Of a stretch of 64,000 nucleotides of DNA, positions 1-11,064 are shown piece by piece. Within the stretch, counting starts at the first letter, position 1. Every line of letters starts with the position of its first letter. Made by a program: the position numbers and the translations under genes. The DNA is taken from positions 496,001 through 560,000 of the forward strand of contig CBDAQG010000001.1 in NCBI GenBank assembly GCA_965198995.1, given 5' to 3'. The stretch is from CAXMMR01 sp965198995. GTDB taxonomy: Bacteria; Pseudomonadota; Alphaproteobacteria; Acetobacterales; Acetobacteraceae. The notes below the pieces were generated by a model, which was not told the origin of the DNA, searched no databases, and worked only from the letters and a program-made list of their open reading frames with translations.

Positions 1-1564
1 TTACGTAAGGGTGCCCGCCAGATTCCTCTATGAGTAGTCTCTCCTCATCCTTACTAAGCAGAGATGAAATACCAAGTAACGACGATGTCTGACAGACAAG
101 GGCCTCCGCTTCTTGTTGCTCCATACCAGAAACTTCGACAGGATAATCTGCTTTAAACTCTCGGAAGCGCGTAGTCATCACTGCTTTGTTTGGTAGTCTT
201 ATGTTCAAGTCGATCCAGCTAAACAAATCAACTGGACTGCGGACAGTTTCGAAATTATCGAACACGAAGAGCGTTGGACCTAGAGGGCTACATCTTAGAT
301 GCTCCGCCATGAGTGTGAGTGCATCAATTTTCTTGCCAGATGCATCGATTCTTGGATAGCCGATAAGATCTCGATACTGCTCCGCAATGTCTCGGTCTGT
401 TAGGACTCGCGGCTGCACGGGCTTCGCTCCAGACATAATCAGGTCAATATCGCGCGCACTAAACCAAACAATAACTTCATAACGAGACGTTTCTGCAATG
501 TCGCGTAGACAAGTAAGTGCTAGCGAGGTCTTTCCAATGCCACCTCGACCAACAAGCGTGACGATCGGATGGCGGTCGTTCGCTAAAACTTGCCGGACTT
601 CCAACTCAAGGACTGGCCTGCGTACATATCCTGCTGCCATTGCTGGTAGGTTAGTAAATACACGCCCTAATCCATCAAGTTCGCCCTTTCCCTCGGTCTC
701 ACTAGGAGGCCTTTCGCTAGCAGCTGTCATAAAGGGTGCAGCATCACCTTTAAGACGACTATCAGTGATAAGCGAATGAAGCTCGTATGTGCCTTTTCGA
801 AATGCGCCGTTTGGGACAAAAAAATCAGAGACATCTAGGTCAGTGTGAATTAGTTCGACACGTCTGTAATGATCGGTCCACAAATAGACACCATCTGTGT
901 AATTTTCCCCGTTTACGGCCGCCGCCGACGTGAGCTTTGCGAAAACCGTCTGATCGCCGCCGAGTGCAACCACTCGATACTTTCCAGATAAATTACGATG
1001 TAAATAAGCCCAAGGAAGCGAAAACACAGGATTGTTCAATGCGAGTAACTCTATCGACTCGCGCAGCTTCGGCGCCAGTCTAGCACATGTAGCTGGCGTA
1101 GTTGCTCCGTGCCCTCGGGTTTTGTTCCGCAACTCCGCAAATAACTGAAACCAGGCACGTGCCGCGACTCGATCAGTCAGTGCCGGTGAGTCATCATGAA
1201 CGCATGATATCACTTCTTGGAGTGTACGGACGGCCTGATGTTGCCAACTGTCTTTGCCAAGTCTTTCGGTGAACGCTTTTCGTGCGTCAAAGAAAGTAAC
1301 TGATAGGTGCTGTGTGGTTGGGCCACTTAGTACTTCGTCACATGCTTGTGCCCAATCACCGATGCCGTCGGCTCGTACTAGGTTATGTATAATCCTATAG
1401 CGATGATGCTCGCGATCATCTTCGATTGCGGAAACAAATGCGGCAACAGTCATCTTCAGTATGAATTCGCCTGCGTAGAGTAGTTCGGTAAACAGGACAG
1501 TATCAGAGTCAGTGCCGTAACGATCTAACCGGCCTGACATTAGGCTCAAAGGTAAGAACGTCAT
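1..1564 (-). CDS. STAND/NB-ARC ATPase with HEPN-like N-terminal motif (3' end outside window)
   Basis: About 521 residues are visible and the frame is open to the window edge, so the C-terminus is missing. The ATG at 1564 follows an upstream in-frame stop near 1600. A P-loop GRGGIGKT lies at residues 339-346, a Walker B strand FVFDNF with Asp436, an MTTRFRE sensor-like motif follows, and GGHPYV resembles the NB-ARC GLPL box. These define a STAND-type P-loop ATPase. Near residues 146-152 the sequence RNKTRGHG gives R-x5-H, the spacing of HEPN RNase motifs; this is inference from one motif in a helical-looking domain. STAND proteins with RNase-like effectors often act in phage defence or abortive infection, the C-terminal repeats acting as sensor. 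The gene is clearly A+T-richer than its neighbours and lies 3' of accD, where folC is often found, which suggests transfer. The ATPase call is firm; the effector call is tentative. Confidence 0.8.
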   Translation of the reverse strand, partial: MTFLPLSLMSGRLDRYGTDSDTVLFTELLYAGEFILKMTVAAFVSAIEDDREHHRYRIIHNLVRADGIGDWAQACDEVLSGPTTQHLSVTFFDARKAFTERLGKDSWQHQAVRTLQEVISCVHDDSPALTDRVAARAWFQLFAELRNKTRGHGATTPATCARLAPKLRESIELLALNNPVFSLPWAYLHRNLSGKYRVVALGGDQTVFAKLTSAAAVNGENYTDGVYLWTDHYRRVELIHTDLDVSDFFVPNGAFRKGTYELHSLITDSRLKGDAAPFMTAASERPPSETEGKGELDGLGRVFTNLPAMAAGYVRRPVLELEVRQVLANDRHPIVTLVGRGGIGKTSLALTCLRDIAETSRYEVIVWFSARDIDLIMSGAKPVQPRVLTDRDIAEQYRDLIGYPRIDASGKKIDALTLMAEHLRCSPLGPTLFVFDNFETVRSPVDLFSWIDLNIRLPNKAVMTTRFREFKADYPVEVSGMEQQEAEALVCQTSSLLGISSLLSKDEERLLIEESGGHPYV

Positions 1565-1714
1565 TTGAGCAGTTTCCAGTTGATGCCAATAAATGGACTA
1601 ACGAAGGGGTGTGTAGAACTCGATGCCTCGGTAGAGAAACATAGTTGATGATGAACAATCAAGCGTGGTTACGCTGTTCGCCTATCGACCACGCGCCGGC
1701 TGCGGAGACGTTCG

Positions 1715-1766
1715 GGTTCCAAGGGCCTCACGGCCCTTGGTGGGTCCAGGGCAAAGCCCTGGCCTT
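1715..1766. repeat. BIME-like palindromic repeat, copy 1
   Basis: Two GC-rich inverted repeats in tandem: CAAGGGCC...GGCCCTTG and CCAGGGC-aaa-GCCCTGG. They match the dispersed element seen in many other intergenic spaces of this window. It sits at the border between the A+T-rich STAND gene and accD. Confidence 0.7.
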
Positions 1767-1779
1767 GCTGCCGCTTGGC

Positions 1780-2658
1780 TTACTCCGCGGCTTTGGCGGG
1801 GATCGCGACTGGTTGGGTGGCGAGCATGCCGAGTAGGCGGCCGAGGATTTCGCGGAGTTCGGTGCGTTTGACGACCATGTCTAGGATGCCGTGTTCGTAC
1901 AGATACTCGGCGCGCTGGAAGCCTTCGGGGAGGGTTTCTCGGACGGTTTGTTCGATGACGCGGGCGCCGGCGAAGCCGATGAGGGCGCCGGGCTCGGCGA
2001 TCTGGATGTCGCCGAGCATGGCGAAGCTGGCGGTGACGCCGCCGGTTGTGGGGTCGGTCAGGACGGTGAGGAAGGGGAGGCCGGCTTCCTTGACCAGGCG
2101 GGTGGCGATGGTGGTGCGGGGCATCTGCATGAGGCTGATGGCGCCCTCCTGCATGCGGGCGCCGCCGGAGGCGGTGAAGACGATCAAGGGGGCGTGCTGC
2201 ATCAAAGCGAGGCGGGCGGCGGCGACGATGCCTTCGCCGACGGCGGCTCCCATGGAGCCGCCCATGAACTCGAAGGCCATGACGGCGACGACGGCCTTGT
2301 GGCCGCCGATGGTGCCGTGGGCGGCGACGATGGCGTCGTCGAGATGGGTTTTGGCGCGGTTTTCGCGGAGGCGGTCGACGTAGCGTTTTTGGTCGCGGAA
2401 GGCGAGCGGGTCGGTGGGCGCGCGGGGGAGCTCGATGCGGGTGTGGCCGCCCTCGTCGAAGGTCCAGTCGAGGCGCTCGAGGACACTGGCGCGCATGTGG
2501 TGGCCGCAATGCGGGCAGACGCGCAGGTTGGCGACCAGCTCCTTGGTGAAGACCATCTGCTGGCAGGCGGGGCACTGGGTCCAGAGGTCGTCGGGGATCT
2601 CCGGGCGGCCGAGGATGCTGCGGATCTTGGGGCGGACGTAGCGGGTGAGCCAGCTCAT
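1780..2658 (-). CDS. accD: Acetyl-CoA carboxylase carboxyltransferase subunit beta
   Basis: 292 residues, the usual length. The protein is the beta half of the carboxyltransferase that moves the carboxyl group from carboxybiotin to acetyl-CoA, the committed step of fatty-acid synthesis. A four-cysteine zinc ribbon is visible (Cys29, Cys32, Cys48, Cys51), followed by the crotonase-like carboxyltransferase core with the GGARMQEG segment. The start ATG overlaps the trpA stop by four bases (ATGA), so the two are translationally coupled. The trpA-accD pairing is standard in alphaproteobacteria; folC, often next, is not seen here. Confidence 0.97.
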   Translation of the reverse strand: MSWLTRYVRPKIRSILGRPEIPDDLWTQCPACQQMVFTKELVANLRVCPHCGHHMRASVLERLDWTFDEGGHTRIELPRAPTDPLAFRDQKRYVDRLRENRAKTHLDDAIVAAHGTIGGHKAVVAVMAFEFMGGSMGAAVGEGIVAAARLALMQHAPLIVFTASGGARMQEGAISLMQMPRTTIATRLVKEAGLPFLTVLTDPTTGGVTASFAMLGDIQIAEPGALIGFAGARVIEQTVRETLPEGFQRAEYLYEHGILDMVVKRTELREILGRLLGMLATQPVAIPAKAAE

Positions 2659-3548
2659 CAGACGGTCTCCGGCTGGGCGCGGGTTACGATCTCCGGCTCG
2701 GCGGGGGGTGCGGGTTGCGGGTCGGCGGGGGGTGCGGCGCGCAGACCGTCGGCGAGGGCACGGACCTGGGCGAGGACGGCTGGCGCGGTCTCGGCGGTCG
2801 CGCGGCCGTCGGCGTCGAGGCTGGCGGCGAGGGTGTCGATCAGGGCGGAGGCGACGACGGCGGCGTCGGCGTGGCTTGTGGCGGCGCGGGCCTGCTCGGG
2901 GGTGCGGACGCCGAAGCCGACGGCGATCGGCAGGTCGGTGGCGCGGCGCAGGCGTGGGATGGCGGCCTGCAGGTCGGCGGACGAGGCGGTGCGGGTGCCG
3001 GTGATGCCGGAGATGGAGACGTAGTAGACGAAGCCTGACGAGCCGGTGAGCACGATCGGCAGGCGGGCGTCGTCGGTGGTGGGGGCGACGAGGCGGATGA
3101 TGTCGAGGCCGTGGGCGGCGGCGTGGGGGAGCAGCAGGGACAGCTCCTCGGTGGGCAGGTCGACGACGATCAGGCCGTCGACGCCGGCGGCCGCGGCGTC
3201 GGCGCAGAAGGGCTCGACCTCGTAGGCGAGGATGGGGTTCAGGTAGCCCATCAGGATGATCGGGGTGGCGTCGTCATGGGCGCGGAAGCTTGCGACCATG
3301 GCGAGCGTGTTGCGCATGGTGGCGCCGGCGGCGAGGCCCCGGAGGGCGGCGCGCTGGATGGTGGGGCCGTCGGCCATCGGGTCGGTGAAGGGGCAGCCGA
3401 TCTCGATCAGGTCGGCGCCGGCGGCAGGCATGCCGTCCAGGATGGCCTGGGAGGTGGCGAGGTCGGGATCGTGGGCTTCGAGGAAGGTGATGAGGGCGCC
3501 GCGGTTCTCACGACGGAGCTGGGCGAAGCAGGCTTGGATCCGGGACAT
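2658..3548 (-). CDS. trpA: Tryptophan synthase alpha subunit
   Basis: 296 residues. It cleaves indole-3-glycerol phosphate to indole and glyceraldehyde-3-phosphate and channels indole to TrpB. The catalytic residues fall at the classical positions, Glu49 in DLIEIGCPF and Asp60 in DPMADGP. The last roughly 25 residues are a Pro/Ala-rich tail beyond the TIM barrel. The N-terminal TFLEAHDPD differs from the common TAGDPD form. It is coupled to accD, but separated from trpB by an inserted plus-strand gene. Confidence 0.97.
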   Translation of the reverse strand: MSRIQACFAQLRRENRGALITFLEAHDPDLATSQAILDGMPAAGADLIEIGCPFTDPMADGPTIQRAALRGLAAGATMRNTLAMVASFRAHDDATPIILMGYLNPILAYEVEPFCADAAAAGVDGLIVVDLPTEELSLLLPHAAAHGLDIIRLVAPTTDDARLPIVLTGSSGFVYYVSISGITGTRTASSADLQAAIPRLRRATDLPIAVGFGVRTPEQARAATSHADAAVVASALIDTLAASLDADGRATAETAPAVLAQVRALADGLRAAPPADPQPAPPAEPEIVTRAQPETV

Positions 3549-3728
3549 AGGCAGGGATACTACGAAGGGATGGCAGCGTATGAAAGGGAAGCAAGGGCCA
3601 AGAGCGCTGCTTTGGACCTCGCTTTAGCCTAAGCCCTAAAAACGTTCACGTCGCCGGTTTTAGGGGTTTTTACCGCTTCCTCGATAACACTAATAAGTTG
3701 CATTCCGCACAGCACTACCCGTAGAGTC

Positions 3729-4790
3729 ATGACCTACTATCGGTGTGACAAGCGTGTCATAAACACCTACCGGGAAACTCTGGAGCGACACTGTTTGGCG
3801 GGCGATCGTCGACACAAGTCACTGAGCCTTCTGCTCTGTGTTGTCCTGATCCTTACTGTGACGTTCTCGGATTGCTGGGCGGCAGATTGCTCTATCAACG
3901 AGGTTTTTAACCACCTTGAAATCGTGCTCAATGAGCATGAGCTGCAACTTCTAAAAGGCGAAAATGCTATTTCGTATCAGGAAAAAGAATTACTCGAAGT
4001 TCTGCCAAAAAAAGGCAATATGAGCATCGGGGCTTTGATGACTGTTGATCAGGCCGAGAAGTATGGCCGTCTTCAGGGTGAGTTCATCGCGCTTACAACC
4101 GACCACTTAATCGAGAGTGGCTTGGAGCGTGACTTGATAGCTGTCAGAGAGATGTGGGAGGGCGCCGAGGCTGAACGTCAGGGCGTCGCACCGCCAAAGA
4201 TGACGAACGTTGCTCCTCTTGGGCTGCTACACGATCTGCGTGCTCCATTGACACCTAGACCGGTCGTGCAGAGTCCCGTCGGCAATCAACCAAAAATCAG
4301 CTGTTCAATTGACGACGCGCTGGCGGCTCAAATCTATGACGCAGACACACGAGTAAAAAGCTTCCCTACTAGAATTTTGCAAGCCGACCATTCTATAGTA
4401 AAAGTTTTAGAGGCAAAGCATAGATCGCTAGATCTGACTAAAATGGACGCTGAGGACAGAAAGGCTCTTGCGGTTGCTGACAGCTCCGTTGCGCCAATAC
4501 TTCGCGAGCTTACTTTCGAAAGCGATGTGCAAAATGCACGAGATTTTTGGATCATCGCTCAGGAGGTGCATGACGACAGGGTCGCCGATATGCGAGAAAC
4601 CGGGTTTGATCTGCAAGCTGTAGGCAAGACAGAGCAAGCCACCTACTTAGCGAAGACGCCGAGACAGCAGATGCTCTTTCGTGCTTGGGACGCACTGAAC
4701 GAGGAAATGCCATCGACGTGGTATCAGTTAATGCAACGCATGGCTACAGCCTCACAGCAGGTAAACCAAACACATGCAGGCGCTAAGTAA
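3729..4790 (+). CDS. Secreted/periplasmic protein of unknown function, possibly duplicated
   Basis: 353 residues, not recognised. A hydrophobic stretch at about residues 31-48 followed by CWA-ADC reads as a signal peptide, preceded by an unusually long charged N-region; a TTG at codon 23 would shorten it. The mature part seems to contain two related halves, each beginning with a Cys-Ser-Ile motif (DCSINEVF at 53-60 and SCSIDDAL at 191-198) and ending in a helical stretch with similar spacing. The gene is A+T-richer than its neighbours, runs opposite to trpA and trpB and splits that pair, all of which suggests acquisition. The coding call is supported by length and signal peptide; the function is unknown. 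Confidence 0.75.
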   Translation: MTYYRCDKRVINTYRETLERHCLAGDRRHKSLSLLLCVVLILTVTFSDCWAADCSINEVFNHLEIVLNEHELQLLKGENAISYQEKELLEVLPKKGNMSIGALMTVDQAEKYGRLQGEFIALTTDHLIESGLERDLIAVREMWEGAEAERQGVAPPKMTNVAPLGLLHDLRAPLTPRPVVQSPVGNQPKISCSIDDALAAQIYDADTRVKSFPTRILQADHSIVKVLEAKHRSLDLTKMDAEDRKALAVADSSVAPILRELTFESDVQNARDFWIIAQEVHDDRVADMRETGFDLQAVGKTEQATYLAKTPRQQMLFRAWDALNEEMPSTWYQLMQRMATASQQVNQTHAGAK

Positions 4791-4974
4791 GGTAGCTCAG
4801 CCGCTAATCTTCTAACCTTGCCTGTTCGGCAAGTTGGCCAAATCTCTTCTCTACAGCATTAGTGTCGTTCGTATAAAAAAGATGATAGACACATTACGAA
4901 GGCTTCGCCTTTAACGGGTTCACGGCATGCCGTGATCGAGCAAAGCACTTGGCCTTACTTACCTTGCGCCTGCT
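4791..4974. other. Gap between the inserted gene and trpB
   Basis: A+T-rich spacer. It holds a short hairpin CTTGCC-tgttc-GGCAAG about 25 bases after the upstream stop, without a following T run, and a degenerate copy of the AAGGCTTCGCCTTT palindrome near 4899. The phrase GGTAGCTCAG resembles a tRNA start, but no cloverleaf follows. Confidence 0.5.
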
Positions 4975-6207
<1,233 letters not shown>

Positions 6208-6274
6208 GCGGCTTTATATAGGCGCGGTCGGGCTTCGGAAATGGGCGACGGCCCGGCGCAGGCGGGAGGTTTGG

Positions 6275-7243
6275 ATGCTGGTTGCGCATTACCGTGATCG
6301 TCCGGCGGCGCGGATCGCCGAGGGGGTCGGTGCGCCGGCGGCGGCGGCGGGGGCGATCTGGCTCGACTTGCTGGACGCGACCGAGGGCGAGCGGGCGGTG
6401 GTGGAGCGGGCGTTCGAAATGCGGGTGCCGGCGCTGGACGAGATCGTCGAGATCGAGAGCTCGAGCCGGCTGCGCACGGAGGGCGACGTGCTTTACCTCA
6501 GCACGCCGATGGCCTCGCGCAAGGACGCGCTTCGGCCGCTGAGCTCGCTCGGGTTCGTGCTCTCGGACACCAGGCTGATCACCGTGCGCTATGCCGAGAG
6601 CTTTGCCTTTGACGAGGTGGCGGCGCCGGTGCGGGGCGATGCGTCCGGGGCGGTCGGCGCCTTTCTGACGCTGCTGGAGGCGCTGGTGGACCGGGCGGCG
6701 GACGCGATGGAGCGGCTCGGGGCGGAGCTTGGGCGGCTGTCGCGCGAGGTGTTCGGAGCGGAGGACGCGCCGTCGCGGCCGAACACCGACCGGATGCTGC
6801 GGGCGCTGCTCAAAAGCATCGGGCAGGTGGGGGACACGCTGTCGGAGCTGCGCGACACGCTGCTGGGACTGCAGCGGATCGTCTCCTACGTGCCGGACGC
6901 GGCGGGGGAGTGGCTGCCGGGGTCGGCGGACGGGCGGCTGGCGACGCTGGGGCGCGACATCGCGTCGCTGGCGGATTACGACGCGCAGCTGGTGTCGAAG
7001 GTGCAGTTTCTGCTGGATGCGGCGCTGGGGTTCATCAACATCGAGCAGAATAATGGGATCAAGGTGCTGACGGTGGTCAGCCTGGTGGGGATACCGCCGA
7101 CGTTGATCGCCTCGATCTACGGCATGAACTTCAAGAACATGCCTGAGCTGAGCTGGAGCTTTGGGTATGAGTATGCGCTGGTGCTGATGCTGCTCAGCGT
7201 GGCGGTGCCGCTGGTGTTCTTCTGGCGCAAGGGGTGGCTGTAG
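6275..7243 (+). CDS. CorA-family divalent metal ion transporter
   Basis: 322 residues from an ATG preceded by GGGAGGT; the frame is open further upstream into trpB, but this start has the ribosome site. The protein has a large soluble N-terminal alpha/beta and helical part and two C-terminal membrane helices. The family signature YGMNF follows the first helix, with Gly283-Met284-Asn285, and the periplasmic MPEL loop follows it. CorA-type proteins form pentameric Mg2+/Co2+ channels or, in the ZntB branch, zinc transporters; the sequence alone does not decide between them. It interrupts the trpF-trpB order. Confidence 0.93.
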   Translation: MLVAHYRDRPAARIAEGVGAPAAAAGAIWLDLLDATEGERAVVERAFEMRVPALDEIVEIESSSRLRTEGDVLYLSTPMASRKDALRPLSSLGFVLSDTRLITVRYAESFAFDEVAAPVRGDASGAVGAFLTLLEALVDRAADAMERLGAELGRLSREVFGAEDAPSRPNTDRMLRALLKSIGQVGDTLSELRDTLLGLQRIVSYVPDAAGEWLPGSADGRLATLGRDIASLADYDAQLVSKVQFLLDAALGFINIEQNNGIKVLTVVSLVGIPPTLIASIYGMNFKNMPELSWSFGYEYALVLMLLSVAVPLVFFWRKGWL

Positions 7244-7296
7244 AGCTGCATGCCGCTTGCAAGCTGCAGCGCTGGAGGGCCTCAGACGCCCAATCG

Positions 7297-8682
<1,386 letters not shown>

Positions 8683-8780
8683 GGGGCTGCAGAGGCTTTG
8701 CTGGCCATCGAGACCTCCGCGGGGACGCTCAGTCCATTACAGAGGAACGCCGGCAGGGGCCAGGGCGCCGGGCGGGGGCG

Positions 8781-8834
8781 GGGGTCTGGGACCTCAGGCC
8801 CCAGCGGAGTCCAGAGGCAGAGCCTCTGGCCTTC
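8781..8834. repeat. BIME-like palindromic repeat, copy 2, overlapping trpF 3' end
   Basis: Two adjacent palindromes, GGGGTCTGGGACCTCAGGCCCC and CCAGAGG-cagag-CCTCTGG, match the dispersed intergenic family. The trpF stop codon and about thirteen terminal codons lie inside it. Confidence 0.75.
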
Positions 8835-9471
8835 CTCTCGCTTGCCTGACGAACTCGAGGATCAGTCGCGGGTCCTTGCGGCCGGGAGCGGTTTCGACAC
8901 CGGAGGAGACGTCGACGGCGGGCGCCTGTGTCGCGGTGATGGCGGCGGCGACGGTGGCGGGGGTCAGGCCGCCGGCGAGCATCCAGGGGTAGCTCGGGCG
9001 GAAGGCGGCGAGGAGGTTGAGGTCGAGCGGGGTGGCGTTGCCGCCGGGGCGGGTGGCGTCGGGCGCCGGGCGGGGCTCGATCAGGAGGCGGTCGGCGGCG
9101 ATCGTCCTGGGCAGGTCGGCGGGCGTCGCGATGCCGAGGGCTTGCCAGACCGGGACGCCGAAGCTTGCGCGCAGCGCGGCGATGCGGGCGGCCATGCTGG
9201 CAGAGGGGGCGTAGAGCTGCAGCGCGTCGAGGGGGATTTCGTCCAGGGCGTCGGCGACCTCGTCGTCGGTCGGATCGACGAACAGGCCGACGCGTTCGGG
9301 GCCGCGAGGATGGCGGGCGGAGAGGGTGGCGGCCTGGGCGGGGGTGACGAAGCGGGGGGAGCGGGCGAAGAAGACGAAGCCGATCCAGTCCGCACCGGCC
9401 TCGACGGCGGCGTCGAAGGCGGCGGGGTCGTTGATGCCGCAGATCTTGACCCCCGTGGTCACGGAGGTCAT
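8794..9471 (-). CDS. trpF: Phosphoribosylanthranilate isomerase
   Basis: 225 residues from an ATG overlapping the pyrF stop by four bases. It performs the Amadori rearrangement of N-(5'-phosphoribosyl)anthranilate to CdRP. The catalytic Cys11 is in VKICGIND, and GFVFFARSPR and the phosphate-binding AGGLTP and DVSSGVE segments are intact. The last residues, GRPEALPLDSAGA, are encoded by a copy of the dispersed palindromic repeat, so the native tail has been replaced or extended. trpB normally follows directly but is displaced by about 2.6 kb. Confidence 0.95.
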   Translation of the reverse strand: MTSVTTGVKICGINDPAAFDAAVEAGADWIGFVFFARSPRFVTPAQAATLSARHPRGPERVGLFVDPTDDEVADALDEIPLDALQLYAPSASMAARIAALRASFGVPVWQALGIATPADLPRTIAADRLLIEPRPAPDATRPGGNATPLDLNLLAAFRPSYPWMLAGGLTPATVAAAITATQAPAVDVSSGVETAPGRKDPRLILEFVRQARGRPEALPLDSAGA

Positions 9472-10169
9472 GGCGCCAGCTCGGCGGCGATGGCGGCGGC
9501 GGCGGCGGCGGGATCGGCCGCGCGGGTGATCGGGCGGCCGACGACGACGTAGTCGGCACCGGCGGCGGCGGCCTCGGCGGGGGTCATGGTGCGGACCTGG
9601 TCGGCGGCGTCGGCGCCGGCGGGGCGGATGCCGGGGACGACCAGGATCGGGATGGCGCCGAAGGTGTCCCGCAGCGGGGCGAGCTCGTGGGCGGAGCAGA
9701 CCAGGCCGTCGAGGCCGGCGGCAAGGGCGACGCGGGCGAGGCGGAGCACCTGCTCGCGGGGGCGGGCGTAGATGCCGGTCTGGTGCAGCGTCGTCTCGTC
9801 GAGGCTGGTGAGCACGGTGACGCCGAGCAGGATCGGCACGCCGTCGCCGGCCATGCTGGCGCAAGCTGGGCCGACCTCGCGGCGCGCCGCCTCCAGCATC
9901 GCGCCGCCGCCGGCGGCGTGCAGGGTGAGCATTGCCGGGCGCAGCGGCAGTATGGAGCGGATGGCGCCGGCCACGGTGTTGGGGATGTCGTGCAGCTTGA
10001 GGTCGAGGAAGACCGGGGCGTCGGCGATGGCGGCGACGCCGGACGGGCCGTTGGCGAGGACGTATTCGAGGCCGAGCTTGAGCAGGGCGCAGTGCGGCGC
10101 GAGCGCGGCCGCCCAGGCGGCGGCCTGCGCGCGGTCGGGCGTGTCCAGGGCGGCGATCAGGCGGGTCAT
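9468..10169 (-). CDS. pyrF: Orotidine 5'-phosphate decarboxylase
   Basis: 233 residues from ATG; the frame is open further upstream into lapA, but MTRLIAALD is the typical start. It decarboxylates OMP to UMP, the last step of de novo pyrimidine synthesis. The catalytic DxKxxD is FLDLKLHDIPNT with Asp56, Lys58 and Asp61, and the phosphate loop VVVGRPIT is near the C-terminus. It is coupled to trpF by a four-base overlap, an order common in Rhodospirillales. Confidence 0.96.
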   Translation of the reverse strand: MTRLIAALDTPDRAQAAAWAAALAPHCALLKLGLEYVLANGPSGVAAIADAPVFLDLKLHDIPNTVAGAIRSILPLRPAMLTLHAAGGGAMLEAARREVGPACASMAGDGVPILLGVTVLTSLDETTLHQTGIYARPREQVLRLARVALAAGLDGLVCSAHELAPLRDTFGAIPILVVPGIRPAGADAADQVRTMTPAEAAAAGADYVVVGRPITRAADPAAAAAAIAAELAP

Positions 10170-10188
10170 GCGCCGGGTGGGGCGTGGC

Positions 10189-10518
10189 TCAGGAGAGGGC
10201 GACGCCGCGGCTCGACGCCACGCGGGGCGCGGCGGCGGCGAGTTGCGCCTCCAGGGTGCGCACGCGGCTCTCGGCGCGGCGGGCGCGCAGCCGCTGGCCG
10301 AGCGAGGCGAGCCAGACCACCAGCGCGCCAAGGAAGAAGAACAGCGCCGCGGCGGCCAGCACGATGATCGAGAGCGGCGCCACCCAGACGATGTCGGTGG
10401 GCCACAGGCCGAGCGGGACGGCGGCGCGGTTGCCCGGCGTCAGCGCGAACAGCACCAGCAGGAGCAGCAGCGGGATGGCGATCACCAGCCGCAGGATGCG
10501 GCGCAGGGTCCGGGTCAT
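10189..10518 (-). CDS. LapA-domain inner-membrane protein (DUF1049)
   Basis: 109 residues with two membrane helices (about 8-27 and 44-68) separated by a short loop with PLGLWP, then a basic helical tail (RARRAESRVRTLEAQL). This is the topology of the lipopolysaccharide assembly LapA domain family, which in enterobacteria takes part in control of LPS synthesis. It is usually found between ihfB and pyrF/trpF in alphaproteobacteria, as here. Its ATG overlaps the ihfB stop. Confidence 0.85.
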   Translation of the reverse strand: MTRTLRRILRLVIAIPLLLLLVLFALTPGNRAAVPLGLWPTDIVWVAPLSIIVLAAAALFFFLGALVVWLASLGQRLRARRAESRVRTLEAQLAAAAPRVASSRGVALS

Positions 10519-10838
10519 GACGCGTCTTGCCGCTCCACGGCGGGCTGACGCGCCGGCTTGCTGCGGTTGACGCGCTCGCGCAGCTCCTTGCCGGCCTTGA
10601 AGAACGGCACCGCCTTCTCGTCCACCGGCACCGCCTCGCCGGTGCGCGGGTTGCGGCCGGTGCGGGCGTCGCGGCGCTTGACGGTGAAGGCGCCGAAGCC
10701 GCGCAGCTCGACGCGCTCGCCACGCGAGAGGGCGGCGGTGATCTCGTCGAAGATGGTGCCGACGATGAGCTCGACGTCGCGGCCGAGCAGATGCGGGTTG
10801 GCCGCGGCCAGCTCGGCGATCAACTCGGATTTTGTCAT
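10515..10838 (-). CDS. ihfB: Integration host factor subunit beta
   Basis: 107 residues from the ATG reading MTKSELI. It is a DNA-bending HU/IHF fold protein: the N-terminal helices, the RGFGAF turn and the beta-arm with RNPRTGEAV, whose proline intercalates into DNA, are all present. The C-terminal tail of about ten residues is longer than in E. coli. It lies downstream of sppA, separated by a composite palindromic repeat, and is coupled to lapA. Confidence 0.95.
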   Translation of the reverse strand: MTKSELIAELAAANPHLLGRDVELIVGTIFDEITAALSRGERVELRGFGAFTVKRRDARTGRNPRTGEAVPVDEKAVPFFKAGKELRERVNRSKPARQPAVERQDAS

Positions 10839-10883
10839 GGAGCTCCCTGGGGTTAGGCGGCTGATATCGTAATGAGGAAAGCG

Positions 10884-11063
10884 CAAGGAAGGCCAGAGGC
10901 TCTGCCTCCGGACCCCGCTGGGGGCGGCGCCCCCAAACCCGCACTCAGTTGGAGGCTTCTCGCTTGGCGAAGCCAGTCAACCTTGCCTCCCAACGCACTC
11001 AACTGGCCTTTCCAGAGGTAGACAACACATGGATTTTAAAGGCTTCGCCTTTAATGGGCCTTC
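10884..11063. repeat. BIME-like composite repeat, copy 3 (reverse orientation)
   Basis: The whole composite is seen in reverse: a GC-rich palindromic module at 10885-10945, a middle segment containing CTTGGCGAAGCCA, and the AAAGGCTTCGCCTTTAA hairpin module at 11037-11053. It fills the space between ihfB and sppA and may act as transcript-end or processing signal. Confidence 0.75.
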
Positions 11064-11064
11064 C

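Noticed and set aside
1715..1766. Intrinsic terminators as explanation for all GC palindromes
   Set aside because: They lack T runs, occur upstream of genes as well as downstream, and share long middle segments, so they fit a repeat family better.
4791..4860. Possible tRNA gene (GGTAGCTCAG)
   Set aside because: No acceptor, anticodon or T-arm pairing can be formed downstream; only the D-arm phrase is present.
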